A DNA stretch of 64,000 nucleotides from Cantharellus purpuraceus (taxonomy: Eukaryota > Basidiomycota > Agaricomycetes > Cantharellales > Hydnaceae): the NCBI GenBank assembly GCA_025174535.1, contig JALBUN010000047.1, positions 992,001 through 1,056,000 on the forward strand. Direction: 5' to 3'. Made by a program: the position numbers and the translations under genes. Below, piece by piece: positions 10,651 to 21,777 of this stretch. Within the stretch, counting starts at the first letter, position 1. Every line of letters starts with the position of its first letter. Below the pieces are notes generated by a model. It was given only the letters and a program-made list of their open reading frames with translations. It made no database searches and was not told where the DNA came from.

Positions 10651-12301
10651 ATGGCTGTCATCGTGTTGTTTGCCGTTCTAGCACTCCTTTTTGCAAACCC
10701 TGCGGCTTCTCAAACTGCCTCGGTGACTGCAGTGTGTACATATGCAACGTTGGCAATTTTTCCGCAGAAGTTTTCTTTCAAGGACGTTGATCGTGTCATA
10801 GATGGACATTCTACAAAGGTCTGAGCCCCTGTCAGGTGTGGGGAAACTTGCAGGCAGCATGCAACCCAAGTATGGTCTGATCAACTACGAGTCTACTACC
10901 TACCTCATTTTACTCTTACAGACGCGGCAGTCCCCAAGCTCGACACCTCGTATGTTAATCATGATCAATCACCTCTATGCAATGTTCCAGAATCGCTGAC
11001 AGGGCAATTCAGGACCAACTTTGATGCAACATACCCAAGTGTATGCATTTATCTTCAGGATATTACACTGTTCACATCTTGATGTCTCGTCTTCAGCCTA
11101 TAGGTGCAAATGCTACGGCTTGTCAGTGTACTGTCGTGGCGTACAACCTGATGGTACGCGCTTTTATTTAGTATGTGATATTGGCCTTCTTCTCACTGTT
11201 GTTTAGGCCGGATGTAGCTGGTAAAGCCATACTTTTCAATCTAAGTTGTCACCAAACAAGTTGCCTTCAGGTGTCAACCGAATGTTTACTCCAATAATTG
11301 GGTGTCTGAGTCCCGTTAGTCAATGATTGGACAATGTCAGTGCAGAAGATTACACTGATCGCTATTTTAGAGTGGAAAGCTGGGTGCACCAATTACGATC
11401 CAACTGGGTAGGTCGTTCACACAGGCCGCTCTTGTACTCGAATGACGATATGAGACAGTGGTTTGCCGTCGCAGGCAAGCTCTGTTCGGAGCAGTATACC
11501 TCCGTGGGCCCTACTAGTCGAAAACGGTTCGTCATGCCTTCCTAAGACAAAATCTGATGCCCAATAGTTCCTTATAGGTGGGAGTTGGGAGGCGTTTGAT
11601 GCTTCAAGCATCGGAGCCACAAGTACCTTTCCCGCTGCGACGTTAACCGCACCAGGTTTTTCTGGGACTGCTTTCGAAACGGCAAGTGGTTTCGGAACTA
11701 CAACTGGTTCTGGGTCATTCCCAACAGACCCCTTCTCCGGCGGGGGCAACATTTTTCAATCTAACGTTACGAATGTCGTTGCAAAATCGGTTGGAATCAC
11801 TGTGGTGAGTGAGAGAGACGGGAGCAATGTCTCCGTCGCTCAAATGCTCTCCGCTTCTAGGGAATTATTGGCGGCATTTTACTAATCACGTACGGCATCG
11901 TGCTTGGGGTATTCATGGCCCGGCAGAAGAATAGGAAGGCTTGGTATGGTCCCACGGCAGAATTTTATCGCAATGGAGGTCAGATGGGGGATATCCAAGC
12001 GACTCAGCCACTACTGGCTAGCGCTCCCCAAACCTCCAACCCCTTTACAACACCATCTCCATCCGCAGCTACAGCAAGCTTTGTCACCACACCCTATCAA
12101 CCCACACCTTCGCCACCCAATCAGTATGACCCGAGCGCGAGTCTTGGACAGGGATATACACAGGCTCAATACCAGCAGCCTCCGATGGGCCAATACGACC
12201 CAAATGCAAACGTACAGTCTTATAGACAATACTATGATCCCAATCACCCACAGACAAGTGCACCCCACACCATCTCTACACAGGCTATACCCCAAGTGTA
12301 A
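10651..12301 (+). CDS. Secreted-ectodomain single-pass membrane protein, unknown function
   Basis: I do not recognise a named family, but the layout is clear. The start at 10651 gives a signal peptide (MAVIVLFAVLALLFANPAASQ). Short exons encode a Cys-containing ectodomain with WTFYKGLSPCQVWGNLQAAC and NAAVPKLDTS, then ACQCTVVAYNLM, CQPN and SNNWV. A Ser/Thr/Gly/Phe-rich spacer (about 11580-11760) is followed by one transmembrane helix (GGILLITYGIVLGVFMA, about 11870-11920) and an RQKNRKAWY cytosolic start. The tail is rich in Pro, Gln and Tyr (QYDPSAS, MGQYDPNANVQ) and ends at 12299-12301. The LSPC motif with even cysteine spacing recalls widespread but uncharacterised basidiomycete surface proteins. 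A wall-sensor role would fit the Ser/Thr stalk, but that is speculation. Confidence 0.72.
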
Positions 12302-12687
12302 TGTGGCGCGACGATCCACTTACGCTGCAAAGATGAGCATGTTTCGAAACAATCTCACTTTTGCTAAAGTCATCGAGCACATTCCTGTTTATTCCCGGCA
12401 GACTCAGCACATTCCCTTCCTTTTGGCTTGTATATTAACTCAAACAACTTAATATTGTCTTAGTGAATACATGACCCAACCAGGCTCAGAACATAAGAAA
12501 AGACAAATTTACGTATGTTACTACATATCGTCTGGAGGGGTTTCAATTTATACGGTAGTAGCATTACAAACTGCGGAACGAAATATGAGGAGAAAAAGAG
12601 AAAAGACTGCAAGTTGGGGTGTTGCCTCCGAATATGAGAAAGGACGAAAGTCTAATAAGGTCGGTGAGTGTTGACAGAACTTGCAGA
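12302..12687. other. Intergenic region, convergent 3' ends
   Basis: This 386-bp space lies between two stop codons facing each other. No open frame, RNA gene or repeat is convincing; it is probably two overlapping 3' untranslated regions. Confidence 0.55.
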
Positions 12688-14840
12688 TCATCGGCCGTAA
12701 GGGTGGAATCGATGTTGTCCACCTGTCGACCGTTGAGGTCCTACTCCACCTTGCCCCCCAGGTCCTGTTGGAGGCCCAGCCCCACGGGGACCTCTCGGAA
12801 TGTTAGGGTTCATCGGCGTGGCACCCATCGGTGTTGCTGACGGCCCCCCTCTACCCATGCTGCTGCCCATGCCGCTGCCCATGCCGCTGCCCATGCCGCT
12901 ACCCATGCCACCACCCATCATCATCCCAGGGCCTCCCACACTACCCATACCTCGCCCGTATCCGCCCATACCCATGCTGCCCATACCCATTCCTGGTCCT
13001 CCCCCACCCATCATTGGATTCATCCCCATCCCACCACCCATCATTGGATTCATGCCTCCACCAAAACCTGCACCACCAGCTCCGCCAAACTGTTGGAACA
13101 TGCGCTGGTAAAGTTGCGCGAGAGCTTGAGGGTCAAAGGGAGTTTGACCTGCCCCAGTAGCTGCCCCAGTAGTAGCTGGAGCGAAAGAACCACTACCTCC
13201 ACTACCGTGTATTCCCTGTCCACCATGGGGGCTCTCGCGATAGTAGCTATTTTGTCCCATCTGAGTCCCGCGCGGCTGTGCGAGCTTAACTTCGACCTGA
13301 CGATGTGGATATTAAGCATGCATTCCCAACATAGCAGCTTCAGAACGCCAGTGAGACTTACAACTTTGCCCTCAATATCAAGACCTCCCATTCCGATCAG
13401 CTGTTCCACGTCACTTTTCTCGTCGAAGGTGACAAAACCAAAACCTTTGCTTCTACTTGAATCACGGTCAATCATGACTGTTGCGTCGATGACTTTTCCA
13501 AACTGATTGAAAAAATGACGCATAGATTCATTTGTCACAGAGGGTGCCAAACCACCGACAAAAACTTTTTGGGTCCGATTGTGTTCTTGCCGAGGAATGG
13601 CACGTTTTGGATCAATCTAAATGATGTCGTGAAAGCCTCGCATTATTCGCAGGCAACAGACTTACAATTTTGCCATCAAGATAATGCTCCCTGACCATGA
13701 CGGCATTAACAGCTGCTGGATCCTCAAACGTCAGAAAGGCAAAGCCGCGCGAACGACCGCTTGCATCGCGCATGATAGTACATGCATCTACTTTGCCAAA
13801 CTCGGAGAAATACTGCCTAAGTGTTTCTACAAGAGTCTATGAGTATTAAATGAGTGTGGCAGAATATGTACTATGTACCATCTGTTGTGTCCCAGTTCAG
13901 ACCCCCGACGAACATTTTCCTGTTGAATCGTTCAAGGCGTTTAAGGAAGCATGGGATGTGCGACAGGCAGTAACGACGGATCCCAGGATGGACAGGTAAG
14001 AAAAATTGCTATTAGCATCGCAATCTAGAATACGTGAGGATGATAGCAAAAGAATGAAGGAACTTGTCTGGGGTACGCTAGTTCTAGTCCAGCTTGGGCT
14101 AAAGAACTCGAGCTACCAGGGACGAAGATGTATGTGCGACGCGCGAGGACTAGGCGACGAGTACGAAGGTAGAACTACCATGTCGTATCCAAGGCCACCA
14201 TTAGGCGCATTGACATTAAAAGTGGATTGACCACCAGTTGCAAACCACCGACAAAGACGCCACGGCCCCCTCAGGTATGCAATTTTATAAATATTTACTC
14301 ACCCTTCATCTTTCATCTCCGAGGGCCGCACGCTGCGATCAACGACGTTGATATGAGATCGCTCCCCTGTAGTATCAACTTGAGGTATCTCAGCCCTTTC
14401 AGGTAAGTGACCTTGTCTGTCTGATCCCATAGATGTTGCATGTTGATAAGTAGAGAATTGCTGTGATACCTGCGTGGAATATGGTGTCCCATTGGATGCT
14501 GGAGGTGCAGTGGCAGGCAGAGTGTTGTAGGATGTCGTAGGGGCGGCGGTATGAGTGGCAGCAGATGCAGAAGGTATTGATGCTGCTGGAGTTGGCTTAT
14601 GCTCAGAAGGAGATGGGGCTTGGGTGGTGTGTGATGGAAGCGGTGGCGGAAGTGAAGTTGTGTCTTCCTTGACGGAAGTTTTCACCTCCTCAGTTGAAGA
14701 GGTGGGTTGTGTTTCAGGTTCTACTGGAACGGCAAATTCGTTGTCGTCGGCACCATATAAGTCTGAATTTTGTTAGTATTTGTTTAACGGAGGATGTTTG
14801 CACTGTTACCTCCATAGAGATCATCGTCGAGCTGGGACAT
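12688..14840 (-). CDS. Two-RRM hnRNP-like RNA-binding protein (HRP1/DAZAP1-like)
   Basis: This is a nuclear/cytoplasmic mRNA-binding protein. The start at 14840 reads MSQLDDDLYG and splices to DLYGADDNEFAV. An N-terminal Pro/Ser/Thr-rich low-complexity segment covers about 14690-14299. Two RNA-recognition motifs follow: the first has MFVGGLNWDTT and RSRGFAFLTFEDP (about 13910-13690), the second has KVFVGGLAPSVTNESMR and RSKGFGFVTFDEKSDVEQLI (about 13570-13380). The linker DPKRAIPRQEHNRTQK between the RRMs is typical of the yeast Hrp1/DAZAP1/Musashi group. The C-terminal third is Gly/Met-rich with repeated GMGSGMGS and MNPMMGGG units, ending RFHPYGR at 12688. Such tails favour condensation and self-association. 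It is probably the CF IB/Hrp1-type 3'-end factor, although another hnRNP paralogue is possible. Confidence 0.9.
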
Positions 14841-14926
14841 GGCTGTATGAACGCAGAGTTTGTGGACTTTGTGACGGAGTTTCAAGACTCTGAGTCCATA
14901 AGACTCCACAGTGACACTATCTAGCA
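14841..14926. promoter_or_regulatory. Bidirectional promoter, RRM gene / deubiquitinase
   Basis: Only 86 bp lie between two divergent ATGs (14840 minus, 14927 plus), the tightest such gap in the window. Core promoter elements are not recognisable by eye. Confidence 0.45.
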
Positions 14927-17239
14927 ATGTTACCGACTCCTGCATCTTCACAACACCCGAAGTCGCCGTCAATGTCTATCAGAAGTGGGGCATCAGCTTC
15001 CCAACGCAGCAGCACGCGATCCACGTCGTCTCAAGATGGTGCTGACGTTCTGGCTACACAACCATTGTGTCCTCATCTAGAGCCACTTTTCGCCGGCTCT
15101 GGTGTGATGAAGAAGTATAAAGCGGTTGTGTCCTGGAAGACAAATGGAGTTTATGAGAGGACAAGTGCATCAAAGCGGAGAAAGGTCTGTGCGGACCAGT
15201 TACTCGTGCACAAGGACTACTGACAGAACCGGACCTCTTGAAATAATAGTTACAATATCCAACATGTGGCATATGTTCTTTAACCCTATACCGCCCCTTT
15301 GTGTGCCTACATTGCACCTTCTCTGGTTGTTGGCAGGATGGTCACGTGACCCAGCACTTGCTTGAGGCTGGTCATGGTTTCTGTGCGTGGTGAATGTTGA
15401 AACCTAGTGACACCCGACATCGACATTAATACGCTCCAGGCGTGGATTCTTCATCGGGAGCATTGTTTTGCTCTGCATGCGATGACTTCGTCCATGATCA
15501 GACGCTTAGCAACCTTTATGCCAAGATAATTCTTTCAACCGAAGAACGACACACTCGCTTTCAAGGTTAGAGATCATGTGTTCATGTTAGCACATCTCAC
15601 ACACCAATAATTAGTTAGCGGAAGGCCACGAGAACATTTCAAACCTTGGACTCCTGATGAGGAATGCTCTGCTCTACTCCAAGACACTGATGTTGTCTCA
15701 TGCCAAGGTAAATATCATACTTTTTCAATGAATATTCGTTGGGCCAACTATTGTTTAGGGCGGCGAGGACTCCTCAATCTTGGCCAGACATGTTACCTCA
15801 ACGTTATTTTACAAGCATTTATCCATAACCCCCTCTTAAGGAACTACTTTCTGAGTGACACACACAATTATAGGCTTTGTAAAATCAGAGATTGTGTATG
15901 CTGTGAAATGGATAAATTATTTGCCGAGGTGACTGGCTCTTCAAACTGGAGTAGCGAGAATCTGAAACCCTATAGGTTTACTCTACCAATACCGCACCCT
16001 ATGGCCCCACTTCTCTCCTGGCAGCTACATGGAGGACGTCGTCAGAACTGGCAGGTTATGCACAACAAGATGCGCATGAATTCTTCATATCAGCATTAAA
16101 TCAAATCCACACAAATTCTAAGGGTTCGACTAACGTTTCTTGTAATTGCATCATTCACTCCACGTTTTCGGGACAACTGCAAAGCGACGTAAAATGTGGT
16201 CGTTGTAAAAATATCACTAGAACGGTTGATCCGTTACTGGATGTCAGCATGGAGTTGAAAGGAAAAGGAAGTGGAGGCATGTCCGAGAATACACTTACGG
16301 CCTGCCTTCGCAGGTGATTCGCGAATTCACTACTTTCATTGATGCTTACCAACTCTATCGATAGATATACGCATCCAGAGAAACTTGGGCCGAAGGAATA
16401 TAGTTGTAGTAAATGCGGAACAGACTCTCATGTTGGCCTCTCCTCTCCCTTTTATTTTTTTGTTCTGACACGTGCGATGGAGGCTACCAAACGCCTGAGC
16501 CTTCGAAAACTACCTCCTGTACTGTGCTTTCAACTCAAGGTTTTCTTACTTTATGTGATTCTCCCCCAAAGACTGACTTTCGCAGCGGTTTGAACACAAC
16601 ACCACGGATAAATCTGCTGCGCGGAAGATCGACACACCTATTCGGTTCCCGGCTGTACTGAACATGTTGGAATTTACCACTGTTGTGGCTGGAATGCAAG
16701 ATGTAAATGAGGAAAATGAAAACCCAAGGGGTCATCGGATCAGGTGCATTTAGGAGACCCCCAACCGAATATGCCACTTACGGTTCACCAGTGACCCAGG
16801 CCCCGAAACTATGTACGAGTACGACTTATTTGCGGTAATTAATCACGAGGGGCAGATGAACAATGGCCACTATACAAATTATGCTCGCTACTGTGATGAG
16901 GTAAGTGTGAGAGCACTTCCTTCGAAAAGTATTTACATTGCTGCAGTGGTATCGATTTGACGATGACAAGTGCTTCTGACCAGATGCCATTGTTCGAACA
17001 CATTCTAACGATATTTCAGAGTTCATTCTTCCACTTTGCAAGATTGCCTAAATTCGATGGCGTACATGTGCTTCTATGTGAAGCGACACCTCGACTATAA
17101 GCCCCACCAACGGCCGTCGTATGTGGTTAAGCGCGAGTCGGAAGTAGTCAGAGCTCGGGAAAGGGAGATAGAAATTGAGAAAGAAAAGGAAGCAGCTCGA
17201 ATCAGAGAGGTCGAGGACGCTTTATTGGCCACTGTATGA
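14927..17239 (+). CDS. Ubiquitin C-terminal hydrolase, USP22/UBP8 (SAGA) type
   Basis: This is a cysteine protease that removes ubiquitin, probably from histone H2B within the SAGA deubiquitinase module. The N terminus (MLPTPASSQHP, Ser-rich) is followed by a ZnF-UBP domain beginning CPHLEPLF and including HACDDFVHDQTLSNLYAKI (about 15070-15570). The catalytic core starts GRRGLLNLGQTCYLNVILQAF (Cys box, about 15760). It continues with DCVCCEMDKLF, QQDAHEFFISALN, two CxxC zinc pairs (CGRCKN, CSKCG), LPPVLCFQLKRFEH and the His box NHEGQMNNGHYTNYAR. The last exon joins DDDK to VHSSTLQDCLNSMAYMCFYVKRHLDY. An extra charged coiled tail (REREIEIEKEKEAAR) ends at 17239. An N-terminal zinc finger plus a USP core is the UBP8/USP22 layout. 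Exon borders around 15580-15760 are approximate. Confidence 0.9.
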
Positions 17240-17444
17240 AATGGATGCGTTCATCAATACAAAAACATTGGTTAATGCGGTGAGTCTTAGGGGCGAGCGC
17301 CATTGGTACTAATTAAAACTATACTATATATCCGGATTCGCGTTCTGAACTATATGCAAGGTTACCCATTCATTTTTCAAGCTGACTTGGTATAGTCATA
17401 ACAAGAACATTCACTATGGCAACGTGATATAGAAAGGCATACTA

Positions 17445-18346
17445 TTAGAAACAAATGCGATAACTAGCGTAACGGCCACTTGTCTCACTCGGACGAGTGA
17501 TTTTTACCACTTGTCCTCGTTTTAGTCCATAATAGCGAGCGACAGGGTCAGTGATCTGAATACGTGGCAACTGGGTTTCCTTTAATCGGCTGTAGAATCC
17601 GCTCGTGATCGCGTTGGCACACAGGTGCAATTTCAGATCAACTCACTATTTCTCTAATAATGCCTTTTTATCCTCTGGCATCAGTACCTCGTGTTTAGGA
17701 ACTAGCGTGTGGTGCGTGATGTTGACAAGCAAGTCTGCTTCAGAAAACTCCTCGAGTTTGTATTGTTGCGCCATGGCCACAATAACCTACAATGGTTGAG
17801 TATAGACCGGCTTACCAGGACAATAGCCTCACCTTCCGTGCCGATGGTGTCATGTTGCCAGGGAAGACGATGATTCCTCGTTGTATCGACTTTTCATCAA
17901 GAATTCCCAGAAACCTGCTGAGCGTTTCAGACCAAAAGGACATATTTACTTGGATTCACGCACTTCCGCATCGTCTTGACACCAACACTTTTCTCGTCGG
18001 AAAAAAAAATGAATATGTGATCGGAAGGATCTTTGCGAGAGTTTGTGAAAAAATTGAGCTGGCTCCGACTAACGGCCATCTACGTTCAGTGTTCTAATAG
18101 AAATTTGTAAGTGAGGACGCATACTCGACACTGCCGATACTTGATGAATAATTATTGCGAAATGTGGCCAGATCCATAGCGATTTCATCCTCAGACACTT
18201 GAAAGCCCTATCCATGTGGATTGCAGCATGAGCCAGACCAGATAGCACTTGGGATACCACTGACGGAAACTGACTCTGTCTTTGACTAATTCGTGAATGG
18301 TCCGATTTATTTTCCATAATCGAGCGACTTCCTCGTCTGAAGACAT
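17445..18346 (-). CDS. RPB5: RNA polymerase I/II/III shared subunit RPB5 (ABC27)
   Basis: This subunit is common to all three nuclear RNA polymerases and lies at the lower jaw near downstream DNA. It starts [20 protein letters not shown] at 18346. Exons continue with [51 protein letters not shown], and a C-terminal domain reading [41 protein letters not shown], with the stop at 17445. The C-terminal LPRIQ.(T/D)[24 protein letters not shown] block is nearly invariant from archaea to yeast, so the call is secure. At least four short introns are present. The start codon sits 110 bp from the divergent DUF1295 gene. Confidence 0.96.
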
Positions 18347-18456
18347 GGTAGGGTAGGGAGTACGCCACCACGAATCCGATAGCCTGGCGCAGTACGCGTT
18401 GCGTGATTACATGACAGGTTTAGATCCGCGTCTCCTAAAACGCAGATTGACTGGCC
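18347..18456. promoter_or_regulatory. Bidirectional promoter RPB5 / DUF1295 gene
   Basis: A 110-bp gap lies between divergent start codons. No TATA element is visible, as is common for housekeeping promoters. Confidence 0.45.
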
Positions 18457-19832
18457 ATGACAGGAATCCCTCCGGCAGTTGTGCAGCCCCTCCAATTTCT
18501 GGTGTTCAACATTGCGTGGACATACATAGCAAGCGTTATTACGGGAAATGTCTCCCAGGTGGATCGGGTTTGGACATTCCTGCCAACATTGTACACAGCA
18601 TACTTTGCAGTATATCCCCTCCTTGACGGGGGGGACCCCGGCATCAAAGCACATGGCGTGCGCCCCAGAGTCGTTCTAATGCTAGCACTCCAGGTATGCA
18701 GCGCCGAAACTTTCAATTGCTGATAAGTAACGCTTGCGTAACATGCAAGACAATATGGATGATTCGCCTGAGCTATAACACTTGGAGACGCGGATTGTTC
18801 AGCTTGCACGTAAATCATTTAGAGACCACTCTCATCTTACTCAGTGGTCCATTAGGAAAGATGAAGATTACCGCTGGGCAGTATTCCGGAAACAAGTACC
18901 GTCTTGGTTGTTCCAGACCTTCAATTTTGGATTCGTAGGTGAGCGATATTTATTAATATGATGGACTATGTGGTCATTGATGCTTTATACTAGCTGTTGC
19001 TCAGAACGTTCTACTTTTTTTGCTTGGAGTAGGTTTAGTGAGGAGAGGGGTCCAGGGTTACACATGCTCATTTCTCCTCATAGTTACCCGCGCACAATGC
19101 ACTGGTTAGAGGGCCATATGGACTGGGTTTTTCGGACTACGCTCTAGCCTTTCTATCTCTTCTAGTTTTGGCCTTGGAATTTACTTCGGACAACCAGCAG
19201 TGGTCTTATCAGGTATCCTATTGCAGTTTAGGAGTCACACGCTGCTTAATGGTTGTCTAGAATTTCAAGAAAAAAGGTGTGGTCGACGCAAATGAATGGC
19301 TAGGTGCACGGTTACAGTGGACTGAAGACGATCGACAAAGAGGTAGGTCATATCTTGTGGTTGTTTGGTATTTCGACCAACAGTTTCTGAATTACAGGCT
19401 TTGTTACACGCGGCCTGTGGGCATTTTCTCGACATCCGAACTGCACATGCGAGCAATCTTTTTGGGTGGGTCAATCTGCAGGTGGCTGGCATGCACTTAG
19501 ACAGCAATTGACTCGTTATTGCACAGTATATCATGTCACTTTTTCCAATTTTGAGCTCGTCGCATCTGCCTGTGCTCTCGGCTACTGATTTCACGCCCTT
19601 TTGGCCATTGATCCCTGCTCTCGCCCTCAGCATATTATTTATTTCGTCCACAATTTTCACAGAATCCATCTCCGCTTCAAAATATCCAGAGTATTCCGCG
19701 TATCAATCTCGAGTGGGCATGTTCTGGCCTGTGGACACTTTCTTCAGAAGTGCTTGGTTGACTATCACAGGGAGAAAGGTGGAAGTTGATCGGAGGGTCT
19801 GGGGTCCAGTCAAGGGAAAACGAATTGCATGA
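18457..19832 (+). CDS. DUF1295 / steroid 5-alpha-reductase-like membrane protein
   Basis: This is a polytopic membrane protein of the DUF1295 family, related to the C-terminal domain of 3-oxo-5-alpha-steroid reductases. It starts MTGIPPAVVQPLQFLVFNIAW at 18457. Hydrophobic segments follow (WTFLPTLYTAYFAVYPLL, VVLMLALQ), then WRRGL, EDYRWAVFRK, WLFQTFNFGFVAVAQNVLLF, SDYALAFLSLLVLALEFTSD, and a conserved block with QNFKKK, FVTRGLWAFSRHPN and CEQSFWW. The end is SAYQSRVGMFWP and VWGPVKGKRIA, stop 19830-19832. The GLW.(F/Y)SRHPN..(C/G)E motif is the NADPH/substrate signature of this superfamily. The enzymatic reaction is not established for most fungal members; lipid reduction at the ER is a reasonable guess. 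Confidence 0.88.
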
Positions 19833-20545
19833 ATGATAGTGTCTGTCAGAACCATATTTGTAGCTTCGAATTGACTTTGTACTTTACTTTCCAACCAAAC
19901 GAACTATGAGATCGCCTTATTATGATATCCTCTCGATAGGTTTTTCGCATCATCAGAATCACGACATCAAGGAATCGCGTCTGCGCACGTTTAGGTCTGC
20001 TATATCTTTGCGCATTGGGCAAGCTGCTTCGTGTGTTGTACGATTCTTATCAAATCTTTATAAAATGTGCACTCGCTTCAAATTCTTGCTTCATCTGGTC
20101 TTTGGCCCTATTCTATTCATAAATTTCAAGGAAGGGCCGTTCTTACTAGGTCCAGGTTTGTAGCCGTCCAGATGATTCATTATAGCCTTTTGCTGTTTTG
20201 TTGACTTGGGTTAATCATCTAAGGCTTGCATGCATGACCTGCTTCGCCGTATGGATCGGGTAAGGAAAAGTATGTCTATGTCATTTCGGCCGCCACAAAA
20301 TCATCGACCTAGAGATTGTTTATAGAATATACCAGTGCGGCTTCGAAGTCTTGAAACGAGCTGAAAGCCTCCTATTTTCAGCTCCGCCAAACATGCGCTT
20401 CCGCTGTCAGCTCGCGTGGCCTAGCCGAAAGGTGGCGTGCCGAAATTGCATCTTGTACGCATCCACGACCCGCTCCTTTTCTGCGACCCACAGTCCTCTG
20501 ACATTCCCGTTAAACTCTTCCCAAGTATACACTCACCCTGTCGAA
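19833..20545. other. Intergenic region
   Basis: About 0.7 kb between two plus-strand genes. Short open frames (for example 19906-20163) have no family resemblance or splice support. It probably contains the 3' untranslated region of the DUF1295 gene and the promoter of the next gene. Confidence 0.5.
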
Positions 20546-20831
20546 ATGGTGCTAGGGAGACTGGTTCATTATACTTTCGATGCTGTGCTCCTATCCACAG
20601 TCATTGCAGGGGTGCGGAGGTCAAGTGGCTTTTCGTACGTCGGGCTAAATGCCATTGCTGTACTTTGTTGCTTATACTTATATCCATTGAAGCCCTGACA
20701 CCCCTCTCCTCCGGGATTCCACTCTCCGTACTGTGGCAGACAAGTTCTTGGGCGTGGGAGAGACTGTGTTTGATGTCGTGCAGGCGAGCGCTGTGAACAG
20801 CGGCTACTTCAAGAGAGGAGGCTCTCGGTGA
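20546..20831 (+). CDS. DUF1748 small mitochondrial-type protein
   Basis: This is a tiny two-exon gene. Exon 1 (20546-20634) reads MVLGRLVHYTFDAVLLSTVIAGVRRSSGF. The intron runs from the GTACGT at 20635 to the AG before the CCCTGACACC, and exon 2 gives SPDTPLLRDSTLRTVADKF, then LGVGETVFDVVQASAVNSGYFKRGGSR with the stop at 20829-20831. The pattern HY.FDAVL.S...AG.(K/R)RS.G at the N terminus is characteristic of the fungal DUF1748 family. From memory this includes a small yeast mitochondrial inner-membrane protein linked to respiratory-complex assembly; I am less sure of that link. One hydrophobic N-terminal helix is visible. Confidence 0.82.
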
Positions 20832-21192
20832 TGCGCTGCGTTGGTGCGATATATATATTATATTACTGTAACCCTTCTCGACGTGCGAGGACTTCATGCC
20901 AGGTACCTTGGTACCGTAAGCTGACCAGGTTGTAGATCGAGGCATATTTTTGTGTCACGTCTAAATGCTGTATTGATTACGAGGACGTTGTGGTGGGAGT
21001 ACCTTACATGCATCTCGCAAGAGCGAAGCGGTAATGTGAGATTGATGCTGGGACCGGGAGTCCTTCTAGTTCGCAACAAGTTATTCGCAGGCATGGTGGA
21101 GAGCAGCTGAGGGCATTAGTGAGCATATAGTGCATCCGTGTTGTTCTCGCCGAGGCACCGTGCACGGTGTGATCAAAAAGCATCGCATTGTT
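20832..21192. other. Intergenic region, convergent 3' ends
   Basis: A 361-bp space between the DUF1748 stop and the MED22 stop on the other strand. It contains a short AT run (TATATATATTATATT near 20852) and no supported gene. Confidence 0.5.
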
Positions 21193-21777
21193 CTACGCTG
21201 GATTGTCCGTGCTGCACAGTAGTAGCTCATCCAACAGACTTGCAACCTCTTGTTTACACCTTTCGGTCTCCCCTGTCGCCGTGCGAAGTTCCTCGCTATG
21301 TTGGCGAACTATTTGCGCCTCATCTGAGAGAAGTAGGAGTAGTTTGAGAGAGTGCGTAATGGACATGAGTGACGACGCTGCCCGAACCTGGCGCAGGGGT
21401 AAGCGGTAAGCTATTGATGCGATCACCATTAGACTTGGGTCATGATTCACCATCGATTCAGTTCGACACTGTGCTTGAAATGCCTCCAGTGCAATTTGGT
21501 ATTTGTCCTTGTCGCCCACCTGACGCCAAAGTGATAGTAGCACCAATAAAACATACGCATGGACCAAAGAACTCACCGATGCGATGGCCACAAGGTCGAC
21601 CATTCCATCCACCAGTGTATCCACTTCAGCATCCACTTTCTTATTCCAGTCCTCCTCGACCTGGTCTAAATACTCTTCTGAAGTCTCTGAAGGAGGCTGG
21701 TCATAGTTTCTAGCCCCAATATTTGCACTCGGGAGTGCTGAAGGACGCGAGGCATCGGTCTGGAAAGGAGTCGACAT
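21193..21777 (-). CDS. MED22: Mediator complex subunit 22 (Srb6/Surf5)
   Basis: This is a head-module subunit of Mediator, the coactivator bridging activators and RNA polymerase II. It starts MSTPFQTDASRPSALPSAN at 21777. Exon 1 carries LDQVEEDWNKKVDAEVDTLVDGMVDLV, exon 2 GDKDKYQIALEAFQAQCRTESM, and exon 3 VRAASSLMSITHSLKLLLLLSDE, finishing with a charged coiled segment and the stop at 21193. The order (L/I)DQV...WN..VD.EV..LV, A..F...C..ESMVRAA.SL, L...(I/L)LSDE matches the Surf5/Med22 family. The whole protein is helical, with about 150 residues after splicing. Introns begin after DLVAIAS and after TESM. Confidence 0.88.
   Translation of the reverse strand: MSTPFQTDASRPSALPSANIGARNYDQPPSETSEEYLDQVEEDWNKKVDAEVDTLVDGMVDLVAIASVSSLVHAYVLLVLLSLWRQVGDKDKYQIALEAFQAQCRTESMVNHDPSLMVIASIAYRLPLRQVRAASSLMSITHSLKLLLLLSDEAQIVRQHSEELRTATGETERCKQEVASLLDELLLCSTDNPA

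Noticed and set aside
12800..13160. Plus-strand Pro/Met-rich ORFs
   Set aside because: They are the complement of the Gly/Met-rich tail of the RRM protein on the minus strand.
18307..18818. Minus-strand Cys-rich ORFs opposite the DUF1295 gene
   Set aside because: The plus strand encodes a recognisable DUF1295 protein with proper splicing; the minus frames are shadows.
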